Source of the DNA: JBEDUK01 sp963781595
Lineage (GTDB): Bacteria > Actinomycetota > UBA4738
Length of the DNA: 64,000 bases
Reading direction: 5' to 3'
NCBI GenBank assembly: GCA_963781595.1
Contig: CAWAGG010000006.1
Location: 558,001 to 622,000 of the forward strand
Shown here: piece by piece, positions 1 to 8,526 of the stretch
Layout: each line of letters opens with the position of its first letter
Numbering within the stretch: the first letter of the stretch is position 1
Made by a program: the position numbers and the translations under genes
The notes under the pieces: model-generated
What the model was told of the DNA's origin: nothing
The model's database searches: none
The model's input: the letters and a program-made list of their open reading frames with translations, nothing else

Positions 1-1
1 G

Positions 2-823
2 CCGAACGATCTGGCGAAGCAGCTGTCCCAGACGGTCGACTCGTCGATCGCGCGGCAGAACGCCGTGGTCCGCGCGGCGCGGTTCGCGCAGGCGAACGGG
101 ATCGCGCCCGGGGCCGGCCTGTCGACCGAGGCGGCGATCGCGCTGGCCGAACGGCTCCAGCGAGCGGTCCCCGCGATCCAGGTCCGCGCGGTCATCGCCG
201 GAACGTCGGCGTTCCCCGCGACGAGCGGGCGGTTCGACCTGACCGCCAGCACGGAGCTGCTGCTGTTCGTGTTCCTGACCTCGTTGACGGGTGCCGTCGC
301 ACTGATCGAGACGCGGCGCCTCGGGGTCTCGCGCCGGATGCTGTCCACGCCGACGCCGGTGAGCACGATCCTCGGCGGCGAGACGCTCGGGCGGTTCGGC
401 GTCGCGATGGTGCAGGGGCTGTTCATCATGCTGGGCTCGGCGCTGTTGTTCGGCGTGAACTGGGGTCAGCCGCTGGGCGCGGCGGCGATCCTGATCTCCT
501 TCTCGCTGGTCGGGGCCGGCGCGGGCATGCTGCTGGGGTCGATCGCGCGCTCGGAGCAGCAGGCGATCCCGTTCGGCCTGTTGCTGGGGATCGGGCTCGG
601 CGCGCTCGGCGGCTGCATGGTCCCGCTGCAGATCTTCACGCCGGGGATGCGCCGCATCGCGCACGTGACGCCGCAAGCATGGGCGAACGACGCCTTCTCG
701 GCCCTGCTGGCGCACGGCGGCTCGATCGTGACGGTCGCGCGGTACGTCGCGATCCTGCTCGCGTACGCGGCGGTGCTCCTGGCGGTCGCGACGTGGCGCC
801 TGCGCCGCACGCTCACGGCCTGA
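2..823 (+). CDS. ABC-2 type exporter permease, 5' end missing
   Basis: Membrane permease subunit of an ABC-2 exporter. The frame is open to the left edge of the window, so the N-terminus lies outside. The visible 273 residues have an extracytoplasmic stretch (about 1-85), then hydrophobic segments starting LLLFVFLTSLTGAVALIE, followed by the cytoplasmic turn RRLGVSRRMLSTPTPVSTI typical of ABC2_membrane_3 proteins, four more TM segments and a short basic tail. The ATPase partner is presumably upstream, outside the window. Substrate cannot be read. The next gene is convergent, 28 bases away. Family assignment is firm from the hydropathy pattern and the RRM/LSTP loop. Confidence 0.8.
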   Translation, partial: PNDLAKQLSQTVDSSIARQNAVVRAARFAQANGIAPGAGLSTEAAIALAERLQRAVPAIQVRAVIAGTSAFPATSGRFDLTASTELLLFVFLTSLTGAVALIETRRLGVSRRMLSTPTPVSTILGGETLGRFGVAMVQGLFIMLGSALLFGVNWGQPLGAAAILISFSLVGAGAGMLLGSIARSEQQAIPFGLLLGIGLGALGGCMVPLQIFTPGMRRIAHVTPQAWANDAFSALLAHGGSIVTVARYVAILLAYAAVLLAVATWRLRRTLTA

Positions 824-851
824 CGATGCCTCATCCGCCGTCGGGGGCCGT

Positions 852-2261
852 TCAGCGCGGGCCCAGGCGGCGCGGGAGCCGTCCGGCCACCGGGAACAGC
901 GCGAAGCCCGCGACCGCGGCCAGCGCGAACGCGCCGCTGAGCCCCGCCGCCAGCGACACGCCGGCCGCCGCCGCCAGGGCCACGGCCGACCCGCCGAGCC
1001 CCGGACCGAGCGACGCCCCGAACGTGTCGGAGAGCGCGGCCGAGGCGACCACCGAGGTCTGGCGGCCCGGTTCGGCCTGATCCATCGCCACGAGCGGGAT
1101 CGTCGGGAAGCCGATCCCCATCCCGACCCCGCCGATCGTCCACGCGACGTAGGCGACGGCGAGCGGCACGCTCGGGTTCAGGGTCGCCCAGACGCCCGCG
1201 ACGCCGACCAGGATCAGGACGCCGGCCAGCGAGATCAGCCAGCCGGGCGAACGGCCCGCGATCGCGCGCGCCTGCCACCACGTCCCGGCCGTCCACGCGA
1301 TCGCCGAGAGCGTCACGACCACGCCGGCGACCGCGACGCTCTGCCCGCGAACCCGTTGCAAGAGCAGCGGGACGAACCCGTCGACGCCGAAGTAGACGAA
1401 GCTCAGCAGGAACGCGGCCGCCACCGCCGCCGGGAGCCCCCGGCGCGCGGTGAGCGAGCCGGCGGGGAGGATCCGGCGCAGCGTCGGGATCAGGATCGCG
1501 ATCCCGGCGGCGGCCAGCGGGATGGTCCACCACTCGAGGTCCGTCAGCGCGAACAGGAGCGCGCCCGCCCCGACCGCCAGCAGCACGATCCAGACGATGC
1601 CGACGCTCGGTTCGGATGAACGCGTCGGCCGCGTTCCGCGCAGCTCGGGCAGCACCAGGACGGCGGCGACCAGCACGAACGGCAACGAGACGAGGAACGC
1701 GTAGCGCCAGCCGACGGTGCTCGCGAACAGCGCGCCGAGCGGCGGCCCGATCACGCCCGGCACCACCCACGCCGCGGTGAGCAACGCGATGATCCGTGGC
1801 CGGAACGCGTCCGGGTACGTCTGCGCCACGGCCCCCAGCGACACCGCGTACTGGGCGCCCAGGCCCCAGCCCTGCAGGAACCGGCCGAGGATCAGCATCG
1901 GCATGTCCTGGGCGGTCGACGCGACCAGGGTTCCGGCGACGAAGATCACCAGCACCATCGACAGGGCAACCGCCGGGCCCCTCCGGTCGGCGAGCCGGCC
2001 CGTCGCGGGCAGGGCCACCATCGCGGCGAGCGGCGAGGCCGAGAGGGCCCATCCGTAGAGGTGCAGGCCGCCGAGGTCCCGGACGACGACCGGTAGCACC
2101 GTGATCACGATGAGCAGCTGGATCGCGGTGACGGTCTCGAGGACGACCAGGCCGACGGTGAGGCGGCCGTGGTGCCGCAGGACCTCGCGCCAGCCCGGCG
2201 CGATCGCCGGCTCGCCCGGCTCGCCCATCGGTTCGACGCCCCCCTGGACCGGTTCGCTCAC
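852..2261 (-). CDS. MFS exporter (14-TM-like drug/H+ antiporter)
   Basis: Major facilitator superfamily efflux protein, about 469 residues. Motif A-like GRLADRRGPAVAL lies between the second and third TM segments, and the motif C-like stretch WVVPGVIGPPLGAL in TM5 marks an antiporter. Length and segment number resemble the DHA2 or multidrug group. The start is set at a GTG whose last two bases and following A form the stop of the upstream amine oxidase gene (GTGA overlap), implying translational coupling; an ATG 11 codons later is an alternative. The coupling suggests export of a product or substrate of the oxidase, but that is inference. Confidence 0.82.
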   Translation of the reverse strand: MSEPVQGGVEPMGEPGEPAIAPGWREVLRHHGRLTVGLVVLETVTAIQLLIVITVLPVVVRDLGGLHLYGWALSASPLAAMVALPATGRLADRRGPAVALSMVLVIFVAGTLVASTAQDMPMLILGRFLQGWGLGAQYAVSLGAVAQTYPDAFRPRIIALLTAAWVVPGVIGPPLGALFASTVGWRYAFLVSLPFVLVAAVLVLPELRGTRPTRSSEPSVGIVWIVLLAVGAGALLFALTDLEWWTIPLAAAGIAILIPTLRRILPAGSLTARRGLPAAVAAAFLLSFVYFGVDGFVPLLLQRVRGQSVAVAGVVVTLSAIAWTAGTWWQARAIAGRSPGWLISLAGVLILVGVAGVWATLNPSVPLAVAYVAWTIGGVGMGIGFPTIPLVAMDQAEPGRQTSVVASAALSDTFGASLGPGLGGSAVALAAAAGVSLAAGLSGAFALAAVAGFALFPVAGRLPRRLGPR

Positions 2262-3571
2262 CCCGACAGCGCCGCCCTCGCCGCGCCCCGTCCGGTTCGG
2301 ACCGCGCCTTCCATGTAGCCCGCAACCCACTGGTCCGAACCGCAGACGTAGAACGGAGGCTCGTGCGTCCCGTGGAGCGGCCCGACCGCCATCACGTCGC
2401 CCGGATGCCAGCCGGTGATGTAGCCCTGCGTGAACGGGTCGAGCCCCCAGGTGCGTTCGAGGTACGCGTCCGGCTCGGGCACGTCGTCCGGCCCGAACAG
2501 CCGGGCGAGCTCGGCCAGCATCTCGGGGCGCCGGGTCGCCGGGTCCGTCGCGTGGAACGCGGCGAGCCGCTCCGGAGGAACGAGCGTCGACAGCACGCCG
2601 TCGTCGCGCTGCGGCCAGATCCCGCCGAGCACGTCCTCGGACGAGGCGAACCCGTTCCGGCCCCGTTCGAGCCAGAACGACGACGGGTACGCGACGACCA
2701 CCTTCGCCGCCAGGGCGTGCCGCTGCCGTCGCAGCGACGCGAGCCTGGCGTCCGACACGCCGTCGATCGCGACATCACGCAGCGGGCCGACGGGCAGCGC
2801 GCTCACGACGGCCTCGGCGCGCAGGCGTTCGCCGCTCGCGAGCGTGACCGCGCAGCCTGACGCCGCGACCTGGATCGCCGTGACGGCGCAGCCGAACCGG
2901 ATCCGGTCGCCCAGCTCAGCCGCGATCCTGAGGGCCACCGTGGCCGACCCCTCGGCCACGCGCAGCGTCTCCCACGAGAACTCGCTGTAGAAGCCCTCCG
3001 CGCCGGAGACCGCCATCTTGCGCGCCTCGGACAGCAGCGACGTTCGCCAGATCGAATCGCAGGCCAGCGCGAGATGCCCGATCTCCCTCGCGCGCAGGAC
3101 CTCCGGCGGGCACCCCTGTTCGAGCATCCACCCGCCGAACGACAGCCGGTCCAGGCGGTCGGCGTCCGGGTGCGACCAGGGATCGTCCGGTTCGACCGTC
3201 CGCGTGAGCTCGCGGAACGCCTCTTCGCACCGGTGGGAGGCGTCCAGGTCGGCCGGCGACAGCCACGGTGGCTCTTCGCCGACGAACACCCCCTCCTGCA
3301 GGTCCCAGGTGGACTCGCCCGGGAGGGCGGCGTACGAGGGTTCGATCGTGAGGCCGAGCTCCGCCGCCAGCTCGAGGTACGCGGTCTGGAACTCGGCGAC
3401 GACCTCGCCGCCCAACTGGAGGGTCCGCCCGTCGGGGAGCGTCGTCTGTTCGACCCTGCCGCCGGGCCGGTCGCGCGCCTCCAGCACCGTCACGTCGGCG
3501 CCGCCGCGCATCAGGTCACGGGCGCACGAGAGCCCCGCGAGCCCCGCGCCCAGAACCAGGACGTCGACCAC
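2258..3571 (-). CDS. FAD-dependent amine oxidase (flavin monoamine oxidase family)
   Basis: Flavoprotein of the amine oxidase/phytoene-desaturase fold, about 437 residues. The N-terminus holds the dinucleotide-binding motif VLGAGLAGLSCARDL followed by the E-x(2)-R-x-GGR element EARDRPGGRVE. The C-terminus carries the FAD-closing signature GSDQWVAGYMEGAVRTG. It would oxidise an amine or related substrate with O2. The start chosen is a GTG preceded by GGAGG four bases away; an upstream ATG (3586) is possible. The gene overlaps the MFS exporter by four bases, so the two form an operon. Substrate unknown. Confidence 0.85.
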   Translation of the reverse strand: MVDVLVLGAGLAGLSCARDLMRGGADVTVLEARDRPGGRVEQTTLPDGRTLQLGGEVVAEFQTAYLELAAELGLTIEPSYAALPGESTWDLQEGVFVGEEPPWLSPADLDASHRCEEAFRELTRTVEPDDPWSHPDADRLDRLSFGGWMLEQGCPPEVLRAREIGHLALACDSIWRTSLLSEARKMAVSGAEGFYSEFSWETLRVAEGSATVALRIAAELGDRIRFGCAVTAIQVAASGCAVTLASGERLRAEAVVSALPVGPLRDVAIDGVSDARLASLRRQRHALAAKVVVAYPSSFWLERGRNGFASSEDVLGGIWPQRDDGVLSTLVPPERLAAFHATDPATRRPEMLAELARLFGPDDVPEPDAYLERTWGLDPFTQGYITGWHPGDVMAVGPLHGTHEPPFYVCGSDQWVAGYMEGAVRTGRGAARAALSG

Positions 3572-3637
3572 GCAGCCTCCAACCATCGAACCGACCGATC
3601 GGCCGGACGATGGTCCCACAGGCGGGGCGAGGCCTGC

Positions 3638-3925
3638 CTACCGGAGCCGGTCCATCTCCTGACGGATCCGGTCCTCCGAGTAGTCCTGGCGCCGGTAGAC
3701 GTCCCACGCGTTGAACGCGACACCGATCCCCCAGCCCATGATCGGGAAGATCGGCCAGAAGAAGCCCTGGCCACTGACCGCCCAGATCGCGACCAGGAAG
3801 GCGTTCACCAGGACGTACGCGAGCAGGTGGGCGTGGAAGTCGGTCCGCTTGCGCAGCCGCGTGATCGCCTGCTGGCGGAGCCGCTCCTCGTGGTCGGTCA
3901 CGGCGTCGGAGCGCTCGTCGATCAT
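3638..3925 (-). CDS. 2TM domain protein
   Basis: Small membrane protein of 95 residues. A charged N-terminal helix (DHEERLRQQAITRLRKR) precedes two hydrophobic segments, AHLLAYVLVNAFLVAIWAV and FWPIFPIMGWGIGVAFNAW, and a charged tail ending EDRIRQEMDRL. This is the layout of the 2TM family, found alone or attached to histidine kinases and LytTR regulators. The start is the ATG eight bases after GGAGG; another in-frame ATG two codons upstream sits too close to that site. No partner is evident nearby. Function unknown. Confidence 0.8.
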   Translation of the reverse strand: MIDERSDAVTDHEERLRQQAITRLRKRTDFHAHLLAYVLVNAFLVAIWAVSGQGFFWPIFPIMGWGIGVAFNAWDVYRRQDYSEDRIRQEMDRLR

Positions 3926-4080
3926 GTCCATCACCTCCGGGATCGAGCGTGACACCACGTCCGACGCCGTGACGGAGCCGGGCGGCCCGGCGGCGGTGGG
4001 ACGAACGGCCTCGCGGCCATGGACCGCGCAGACGCACGATGGTGGCGCGAACGATCGCTCGAGACGAGGAGGTGCGGCGA

Positions 4081-4346
4081 TGGCGACCGCGGCACGAACG
4101 ATGAACGGGAAGGGAACCACGACGAGGGCACGGCGGGCGGCCGCTCCAGGGCGGACGCCACGGCCCGTCGCGCACGAGGAAGAGGAGGAGCGGGCGTCCG
4201 GGGTGAAGACGGTCATCAACATGACCGAGATCACCCTGAACATCGGGCTGCCCTTCGTCGTCCGGGGATCCCTGGTGACCGCGAGGCGCGGGGCCCGGCG
4301 TGCGCTCCGGATGTTCCTGGAACAGCCCGCCGAACACGCGGCCTGA
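4081..4346 (+). CDS. small hypothetical protein with strong RBS
   Basis: An 88-residue frame starting at ATG, seven bases after GAGGAGG, with third-position G+C usage like its neighbours. Residues 1-32 are Arg/Thr/Ala-rich, then an acidic run HEEEEE, then a moderately hydrophobic middle (TEITLNIGLPFVVRGSLVTA) and a basic C-terminal helix. It is divergent from the 2TM gene with 155 bases between starts. No family is recognised. The strong ribosome site favours reality; the short length and absence of a domain keep confidence moderate. Confidence 0.4.
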
Positions 4347-4419
4347 TCGCGTCGAGCCCTGTCTCGGCGGATGCGGCCGCAGCCGCGGAGCGTCGCCACG
4401 AGTTCTCAACCCAGGCGGT

Positions 4420-4448
4420 TTGACGCCCGATGGCGTCATGGGTAGCGT
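4420..4448 (+). promoter_or_regulatory. SigA-type promoter of the sulfite-oxidase-like gene
   Basis: TTGACG (4420-4425) and TAGCGT (4443-4448) are separated by 17 bases. Transcription would begin near 4455, giving a leader of about 75 bases before the GTG at 4530. A 7-base inverted repeat (4421-4427 with 4432-4438, loop CGAT) overlaps the -35 box and could be an operator. Confidence 0.6.
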
Positions 4449-4479
4449 CGGCGAGCCGGGTCCGACAAGGCAGACTGGA

Positions 4480-4501
4480 GGCCGCGACGGGTGTCGCGGC
4501 C
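4480..4501 (+). promoter_or_regulatory. leader hairpin upstream of sulfite-oxidase-like gene
   Basis: Perfect 9-base inverted repeat (4480-4488 with 4493-4501) around a GGGT loop, inside the predicted leader. It could be an attenuator, an RNA-binding site or a riboswitch helix; no known riboswitch consensus is recognised. Confidence 0.45.
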
Positions 4502-4529
4502 TTCCGTGTCTACGAACAGGGAGTAGCAG

Positions 4530-5633
4530 GTGAGTGAGAGCGTCGCCACGACCCCCGAGGTCGTCGAGCCCGGCCGCGAGGGGTTCTTCCCAGCCGGATG
4601 GACGTCGCTCCCACCCGAGCACAACGTCGAGATGCCCTGGGGGGACGTCGATTCCGACGCGTACCTGACGCCGAACGACCGGTTCTTCGTGCGGAGCCAT
4701 AGCTCGACACCGGCGATCGACCCGGGCACCTGGCGGCTGCGGATCGACGGCGACGCGGCTTCGCGTGGGATCGAGATCGCCTACGACGAACTGATCGCGA
4801 TGCCCTCCATCACCTACGTCCGGGCGCTCGAGTGCGCGGGCAACGGCCGCGTACTGTTCGAGGCGACGCAGGGACGCACCCCGCCGGGCGCCATGTGGCG
4901 GCTCGGCGCGATCGGGGTCGCCGAGTGGACCGGCGTCCCGCTCGCCGCGATCCTGGAGCGAGCCGGGGTCGACCGATCCGCGCGCGAGGTCGTCCCCGAG
5001 GGCCTCGACGAGTTGCACGTTCGGAGGCCGCTCCCCCTGGAGCGCGCGATCGCCGCGGACGCGATCGTTGCGTTCGAGATGAACGGCGAACCCCTCCCGG
5101 CCGATCACGGGTTCCCGGCGCGGCTGATCGTGCCGGGCTGGGCGGCCGTGGCCAGCATCAAGTGGCTCGGCCGGCTCGAGGTCACCGCGCGGCCGTCGTT
5201 CACCTGGTGGAACACCGAGCACTACGTGCTCCGCGGCCCCGACTACGAGCCCGAGGGCCCCGGCGACGGCCAGGTGATCCGCGAACAGGTCATGAAGAGC
5301 GCGTTCGCGCTGCCGTGGCCGGCGCGCCTGAGCGCGGGCCGGCAGCGGGTCCACGGCCGCTCGTGGGCGCCGGACGCGGCGATCGCCATGGTCGAGGTGA
5401 GCGTCGACGGTGGCCGGACGTGGTTCGACGCGGATCTGCGTGAGCCGAACGTCCCCGGCGCATGGGTGCGGTGGTCGTTCGATTGGCTCGCGGAGCCCGG
5501 TTCGTTCGAGCTGCGCGCACGGGCGACGGATGCGCGCGGACGCTCGCAGCCGGACGAGGTTCCGTGGAACGAACGCGGGTACCTCTACGGCGGGGTCGTC
5601 GGGCACCCCGTGGAGGTGGTGGCCTCAGGCTGA
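4530..5633 (+). CDS. molybdopterin-dependent oxidoreductase, sulfite oxidase fold
   Basis: A 367-residue protein of the oxidoreductase_molyb (SUOX/YedY-like) family. The molybdenum-ligating cysteine is C102 in VRALECAGNGR, followed by GAMWRLGAIGVAEWTGVPL and the cofactor-pocket region HGFPARLIVPGWAAVASIKW. The C-terminal third, beginning MKSAFALPWPA and containing VSVDGGRTWFDA, is the Mo-co dimerisation domain. No Tat signal is present, so the enzyme is probably cytoplasmic. GTG start with AGGGAG upstream. It has its own promoter and a hairpin leader. Sulfite is one possible electron donor; the true substrate is not readable. Confidence 0.85.
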   Translation: MSESVATTPEVVEPGREGFFPAGWTSLPPEHNVEMPWGDVDSDAYLTPNDRFFVRSHSSTPAIDPGTWRLRIDGDAASRGIEIAYDELIAMPSITYVRALECAGNGRVLFEATQGRTPPGAMWRLGAIGVAEWTGVPLAAILERAGVDRSAREVVPEGLDELHVRRPLPLERAIAADAIVAFEMNGEPLPADHGFPARLIVPGWAAVASIKWLGRLEVTARPSFTWWNTEHYVLRGPDYEPEGPGDGQVIREQVMKSAFALPWPARLSAGRQRVHGRSWAPDAAIAMVEVSVDGGRTWFDADLREPNVPGAWVRWSFDWLAEPGSFELRARATDARGRSQPDEVPWNERGYLYGGVVGHPVEVVASG

Positions 5634-6020
5634 GGGTCGCGCACGCCCGATCGCCAGCGCGACGCCCCGCCAGAGGAGCAGCAGGGCCAACGTCACCGCC
5701 AACGTCACGCCCAGGAACGCGAACTCGTCACCGTTCCAGGATCGGGTCAGGATGAGGGACCGGAGGATCACGCCCGCGGTGATGCCGATCGCCCAGGTCT
5801 CGAGGAACCGCGCGAGCCCCGGACGTGCATACGTTCGCAGCAGCGCGGCTGCGGCGAACCACCCGATCAGGATCGGTCCCGCGTTCCGAAGGAGACCGGC
5901 GACCGTGACCCCCTCCTCGTGATGCGCGAGGCCGAGCACCGCCCAGAGAACAAGCACGGCGCCGTCACCGATCGCCAGGGCGACCGGCGCGAGGGTGCGT
6001 TCGTTCCGAACCACGCTCAT
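5625..6020 (-). CDS. DUF3054 family membrane protein
   Basis: A 131-residue integral membrane protein with four hydrophobic segments, including VALAIGDGAVLVLWAVLGLAHH and GPILIGWFAAAALLR. The order (GD in TM1, AHHE loop, GW in TM2, then TWAIGITAGVILRSL and TLAVTLALLLLW) matches DUF3054, common in actinobacteria. The preferred ATG follows GGAG by six bases; another ATG four codons upstream lacks a ribosome site. Its 3' end overlaps the convergent oxidoreductase by nine bases. Function unknown. Confidence 0.75.
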   Translation of the reverse strand: MSVVRNERTLAPVALAIGDGAVLVLWAVLGLAHHEEGVTVAGLLRNAGPILIGWFAAAALLRTYARPGLARFLETWAIGITAGVILRSLILTRSWNGDEFAFLGVTLAVTLALLLLWRGVALAIGRARPSA

Positions 6021-6130
6021 GACGGGCTCCATTCTGGTCGCCCGGACATCGGGGCGACCATTCGGTAAAGCAACCTGACCATCCGCGGGGTTCAGTGGCG
6101 GTTCGCCGGAAGCCGAGGATGATAGGCAGG

Positions 6131-6673
6131 ATGGACAGCCTCCGCGGGAACCTCCTGATCGCCGGGCCGACGTTGTTCGACCCGAACTTCCGGCGCGCGG
6201 TCGTCCTGGTCGGCGAGCACACGGACGAGGGCGCGCTCGGCGTGGTGCTGAACCGACCGTCGCCCGCCACCGTGCAGGAGATCGTTCCCCCGTTGGCGCC
6301 GCTCGCGGGACCCGAAGAGCTGCTGTTCTTCGGCGGCCCGGTCCAGCCGGAGGCCGTCATCGTGCTGGCGGAGTTCGACGAACCCGATCGCGCCGAGATG
6401 CTCGTGCTGGACCGGATCGGGTTCCTGATCGGCGAGGTCGACCCCGACCAGACCGGGCCGATCGCCCGCGCCCGGATCTTCGCCGGCTACACGGGGTGGG
6501 GCCCGGGCCAGCTCGAGGCTGAGGTCGATGAGTCGTCGTGGCTGATCGGTCCCGCGGTGCCCGACGACGTGTTCGGCCCGGCGGACGCGGACCTGTGGCG
6601 CGTGGCCGTCAGGCGCAAGGGCCGCGGGTTCGCGACGCTGTCGCTGATGCCGGCCGACCCGACGATGAACTGA
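6131..6673 (+). CDS. yqgE: YqgE/AlgH family protein (UPF0301)
   Basis: A 180-residue protein of the YqgE/AlgH family. It opens with the family hallmark SLRGNLLIAGPTLFDPNFRRAVVLV, continues with GALGVVLNRP, has the FFGGPVQPE loop and the GYTGWGPGQLEAEV signature, and ends with LWRVAVRRKGRGFATLSLMP, a near-usual length. The molecular role is not settled in any organism; AlgH has been linked to alginate regulation in Pseudomonas. The ATG follows AGGCAGG. It lies alone, convergent with the M1 peptidase. Confidence 0.9.
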   Translation: MDSLRGNLLIAGPTLFDPNFRRAVVLVGEHTDEGALGVVLNRPSPATVQEIVPPLAPLAGPEELLFFGGPVQPEAVIVLAEFDEPDRAEMLVLDRIGFLIGEVDPDQTGPIARARIFAGYTGWGPGQLEAEVDESSWLIGPAVPDDVFGPADADLWRVAVRRKGRGFATLSLMPADPTMN

Positions 6674-6686
6674 CCGCGCCGGCCCG

Positions 6687-8099
6687 TCACGGCACGTCGC
6701 TGATCCGCCACTTCTTCCAGAACTTCTTCAGGTTCACCGGGTTGGGCAGCGTGTTTGCGAACGCCTGCACCTCGACCTTGAACGCGTCCGTCGTTGACCA
6801 GCCGAGGGCGTGTTCGACCGCATAGCCGTGGATGAACGTCGCCATCTCGTCCAGTCCGAGCGCATCGCCGAGGGCGTGTAGGGCGCACGACCCGATCGAG
6901 TACACGACCTGTCCGTACCAGCCCTGATGGACGTTCCAGTACGCCATCGGGTTCGTGATCCGGGCGTCATCCGCCGGGAACTGCTGGAGGTCGCAGCCGT
7001 TCCCGTCGTTCCCGAAGTACAGATCGGTCGCGTACGTCGCGAACGCCTCGTCGAGCCACGGTTCGGTGTACTGGTCGTCGCCGACCATGCCGAACCACCA
7101 CTGGTGCCCCAGCTCGTGCACCAGCGGCGTGCTCCCGGCGTCGGTCATGACGAACTGCGGGTACTCCATCCCGCCGAACCTCGTGAAGACCCCGAGGACG
7201 ACGTCGATCTCCTGGTACGGGTACGGGCCGAACCGGTCGGCGTGCGCGGCCATCGCGAGCTTCGACAGGGACAGCATGTTGTTCGCCTGCGTCTCCGAGA
7301 TCGGGTCGGTCCACCACACCTTGACGAGGACGCCGGTCGAGGCGGGGCCCTCGACCTCCGACAGCGGTCCGGACGCCCAGGCGAAGTCGCGAACGTCGTC
7401 GGCTTCGATCGTCGTCGTCCGGGTCTTCCCGCTGACCGTGGACGACGTGACCGTGCCGGTCGCCGGGATCTTGAGCTTCTTGGGCGTGGTGAACGTGACG
7501 GTGAAGTCGCCGATCTGCGAGTAGAAGCTCTCGCCGTTCTCCGTGTAGGGCTCGAGGTGCCATCCCAGCGCGTCGTGGATCGCGAGGACCGGGATCGCGT
7601 TGCCGACCAGCGCCATCTTCCCGATCCGCCCGAACCGCCAATTGGTGTTCGGCGTGGTGATCGTGACCTTGAACGACAGCGTGGCGGTGTCGTTCTGCTG
7701 CAGCGGCGTCTTCAGCGTCACCGGGAGCGCCGTGCAGTCGACGTCGAGGTCGCCGGCCTTCCCGCCCTTGACCTTCGACACCTTGATCGGGAGGGGCTTC
7801 GCGCAGCCGGTCAGGCCGTTGTCCCAGAGGCGGATCCAGACCATGTCGAGCGGGACGGTACCGACGTTCGTGAACGCGACCTTCTCAGTGCCGCTCCAGA
7901 CGAACCCGTCCTTGTCGCTCGTAAGGTCCAGCGTGTAGACCGGATCGGCCGGCGTCCGGATCCCTCGGGGGTCACCGGAGGCGGGCGACGACGCGGCCCA
8001 GGACGCCGTCGCTGGCACGATCAGGGCCGCCGCGACCAGGACGGTGGTCAGGAGCCCGAGTCGGCCCGTCGGCCGCCGGTTCCGTTCGCGTGCGTTCAC
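6687..8099 (-). CDS. secreted M1-family metallopeptidase
   Basis: A 470-residue exported zinc peptidase. The N-terminus has a basic region, a hydrophobic core LGLLTTVLVAAALIVPATA and an Ala-x-Ala-like cleavage site near residue 36. The N-terminal beta domain (about 45-230) is followed by the catalytic region with GGMEYPQ (counterpart of the GAMEN exopeptidase motif) and HELGHQWW, where H328, E329 and H332 are followed 19 residues later by E351 in WLDEAFATY, the gluzincin ligand set. The long C-terminal domain of classical aminopeptidase N is absent, so this is a compact M1 form. Probably cuts peptides outside the cell. Confidence 0.85.
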   Translation of the reverse strand: MNARERNRRPTGRLGLLTTVLVAAALIVPATASWAASSPASGDPRGIRTPADPVYTLDLTSDKDGFVWSGTEKVAFTNVGTVPLDMVWIRLWDNGLTGCAKPLPIKVSKVKGGKAGDLDVDCTALPVTLKTPLQQNDTATLSFKVTITTPNTNWRFGRIGKMALVGNAIPVLAIHDALGWHLEPYTENGESFYSQIGDFTVTFTTPKKLKIPATGTVTSSTVSGKTRTTTIEADDVRDFAWASGPLSEVEGPASTGVLVKVWWTDPISETQANNMLSLSKLAMAAHADRFGPYPYQEIDVVLGVFTRFGGMEYPQFVMTDAGSTPLVHELGHQWWFGMVGDDQYTEPWLDEAFATYATDLYFGNDGNGCDLQQFPADDARITNPMAYWNVHQGWYGQVVYSIGSCALHALGDALGLDEMATFIHGYAVEHALGWSTTDAFKVEVQAFANTLPNPVNLKKFWKKWRISDVP

Positions 8100-8225
8100 G
8101 GGCTCCTCCTCGCGTTCGCGGCGATGCCTCGATCCTGCTCGGGCGAGCGAGGGTAGCCTGCGCAGGCGACCAGGGACAAACCGGTCACGGTCTCTCGACC
8201 GGAGCCTCCGGGGCGCGGCGCCCGG

Positions 8226-8474
8226 CTACGCGTCTGCGAGCGGACGCTTGAAGACCAGCCGGAACCGGTCGACGACGTGCGCCACCGGCCCGTCGCCCTT
8301 GGCCGTCGTCAGCTGCGGGCCGAACCCGACCAGCTCCCAGCCGTCACGGCCGTGGGCGTTCAGGATCGCCTCCCATCCGACCTGACCGGAGTCGCCGCCG
8401 CTCTGGACCCAGTCGTTCACCTCCGGCGCGTAGTCGTAGACGAGACGAACGGACCGATACTCCCAGCGCTGCAT
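8226..8474 (-). CDS. DUF4177-like small protein
   Basis: An 82-residue protein beginning MQRWEYRSVRLVYD and containing LNAHGRDGWELVGFGP and FRLVFKRP, the three landmarks of DUF4177 (a WEY start, a GWELV centre and an FKRP-like end). AGGAGG precedes the ATG by six bases. No TM segment. Function unknown; such proteins are common single-gene units in Gram-positive bacteria. The upstream neighbour is the divergently placed peptidase region; no operon is evident. Confidence 0.65.
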   Translation of the reverse strand: MQRWEYRSVRLVYDYAPEVNDWVQSGGDSGQVGWEAILNAHGRDGWELVGFGPQLTTAKGDGPVAHVVDRFRLVFKRPLADA

Positions 8475-8526
8475 CTGGCACCTCCTGGTGGCATCCGACG
8501 GCTGAGCATCTTACGTGCGCGAGCGA

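Noticed and set aside
466..2325. Long minus-strand open frame of 619 codons over the permease and MFS genes
   Set aside because: It is an Arg/Gly/Pro-rich shadow frame typical of high-G+C DNA; the MFS gene in another frame has clear TM segments and motifs.
8170..8225. Hairpin-like sequence after the DUF4177-like gene as a terminator
   Set aside because: Six-base stem with a ten-base loop and no T run; not distinguishable from background in G+C-rich DNA.
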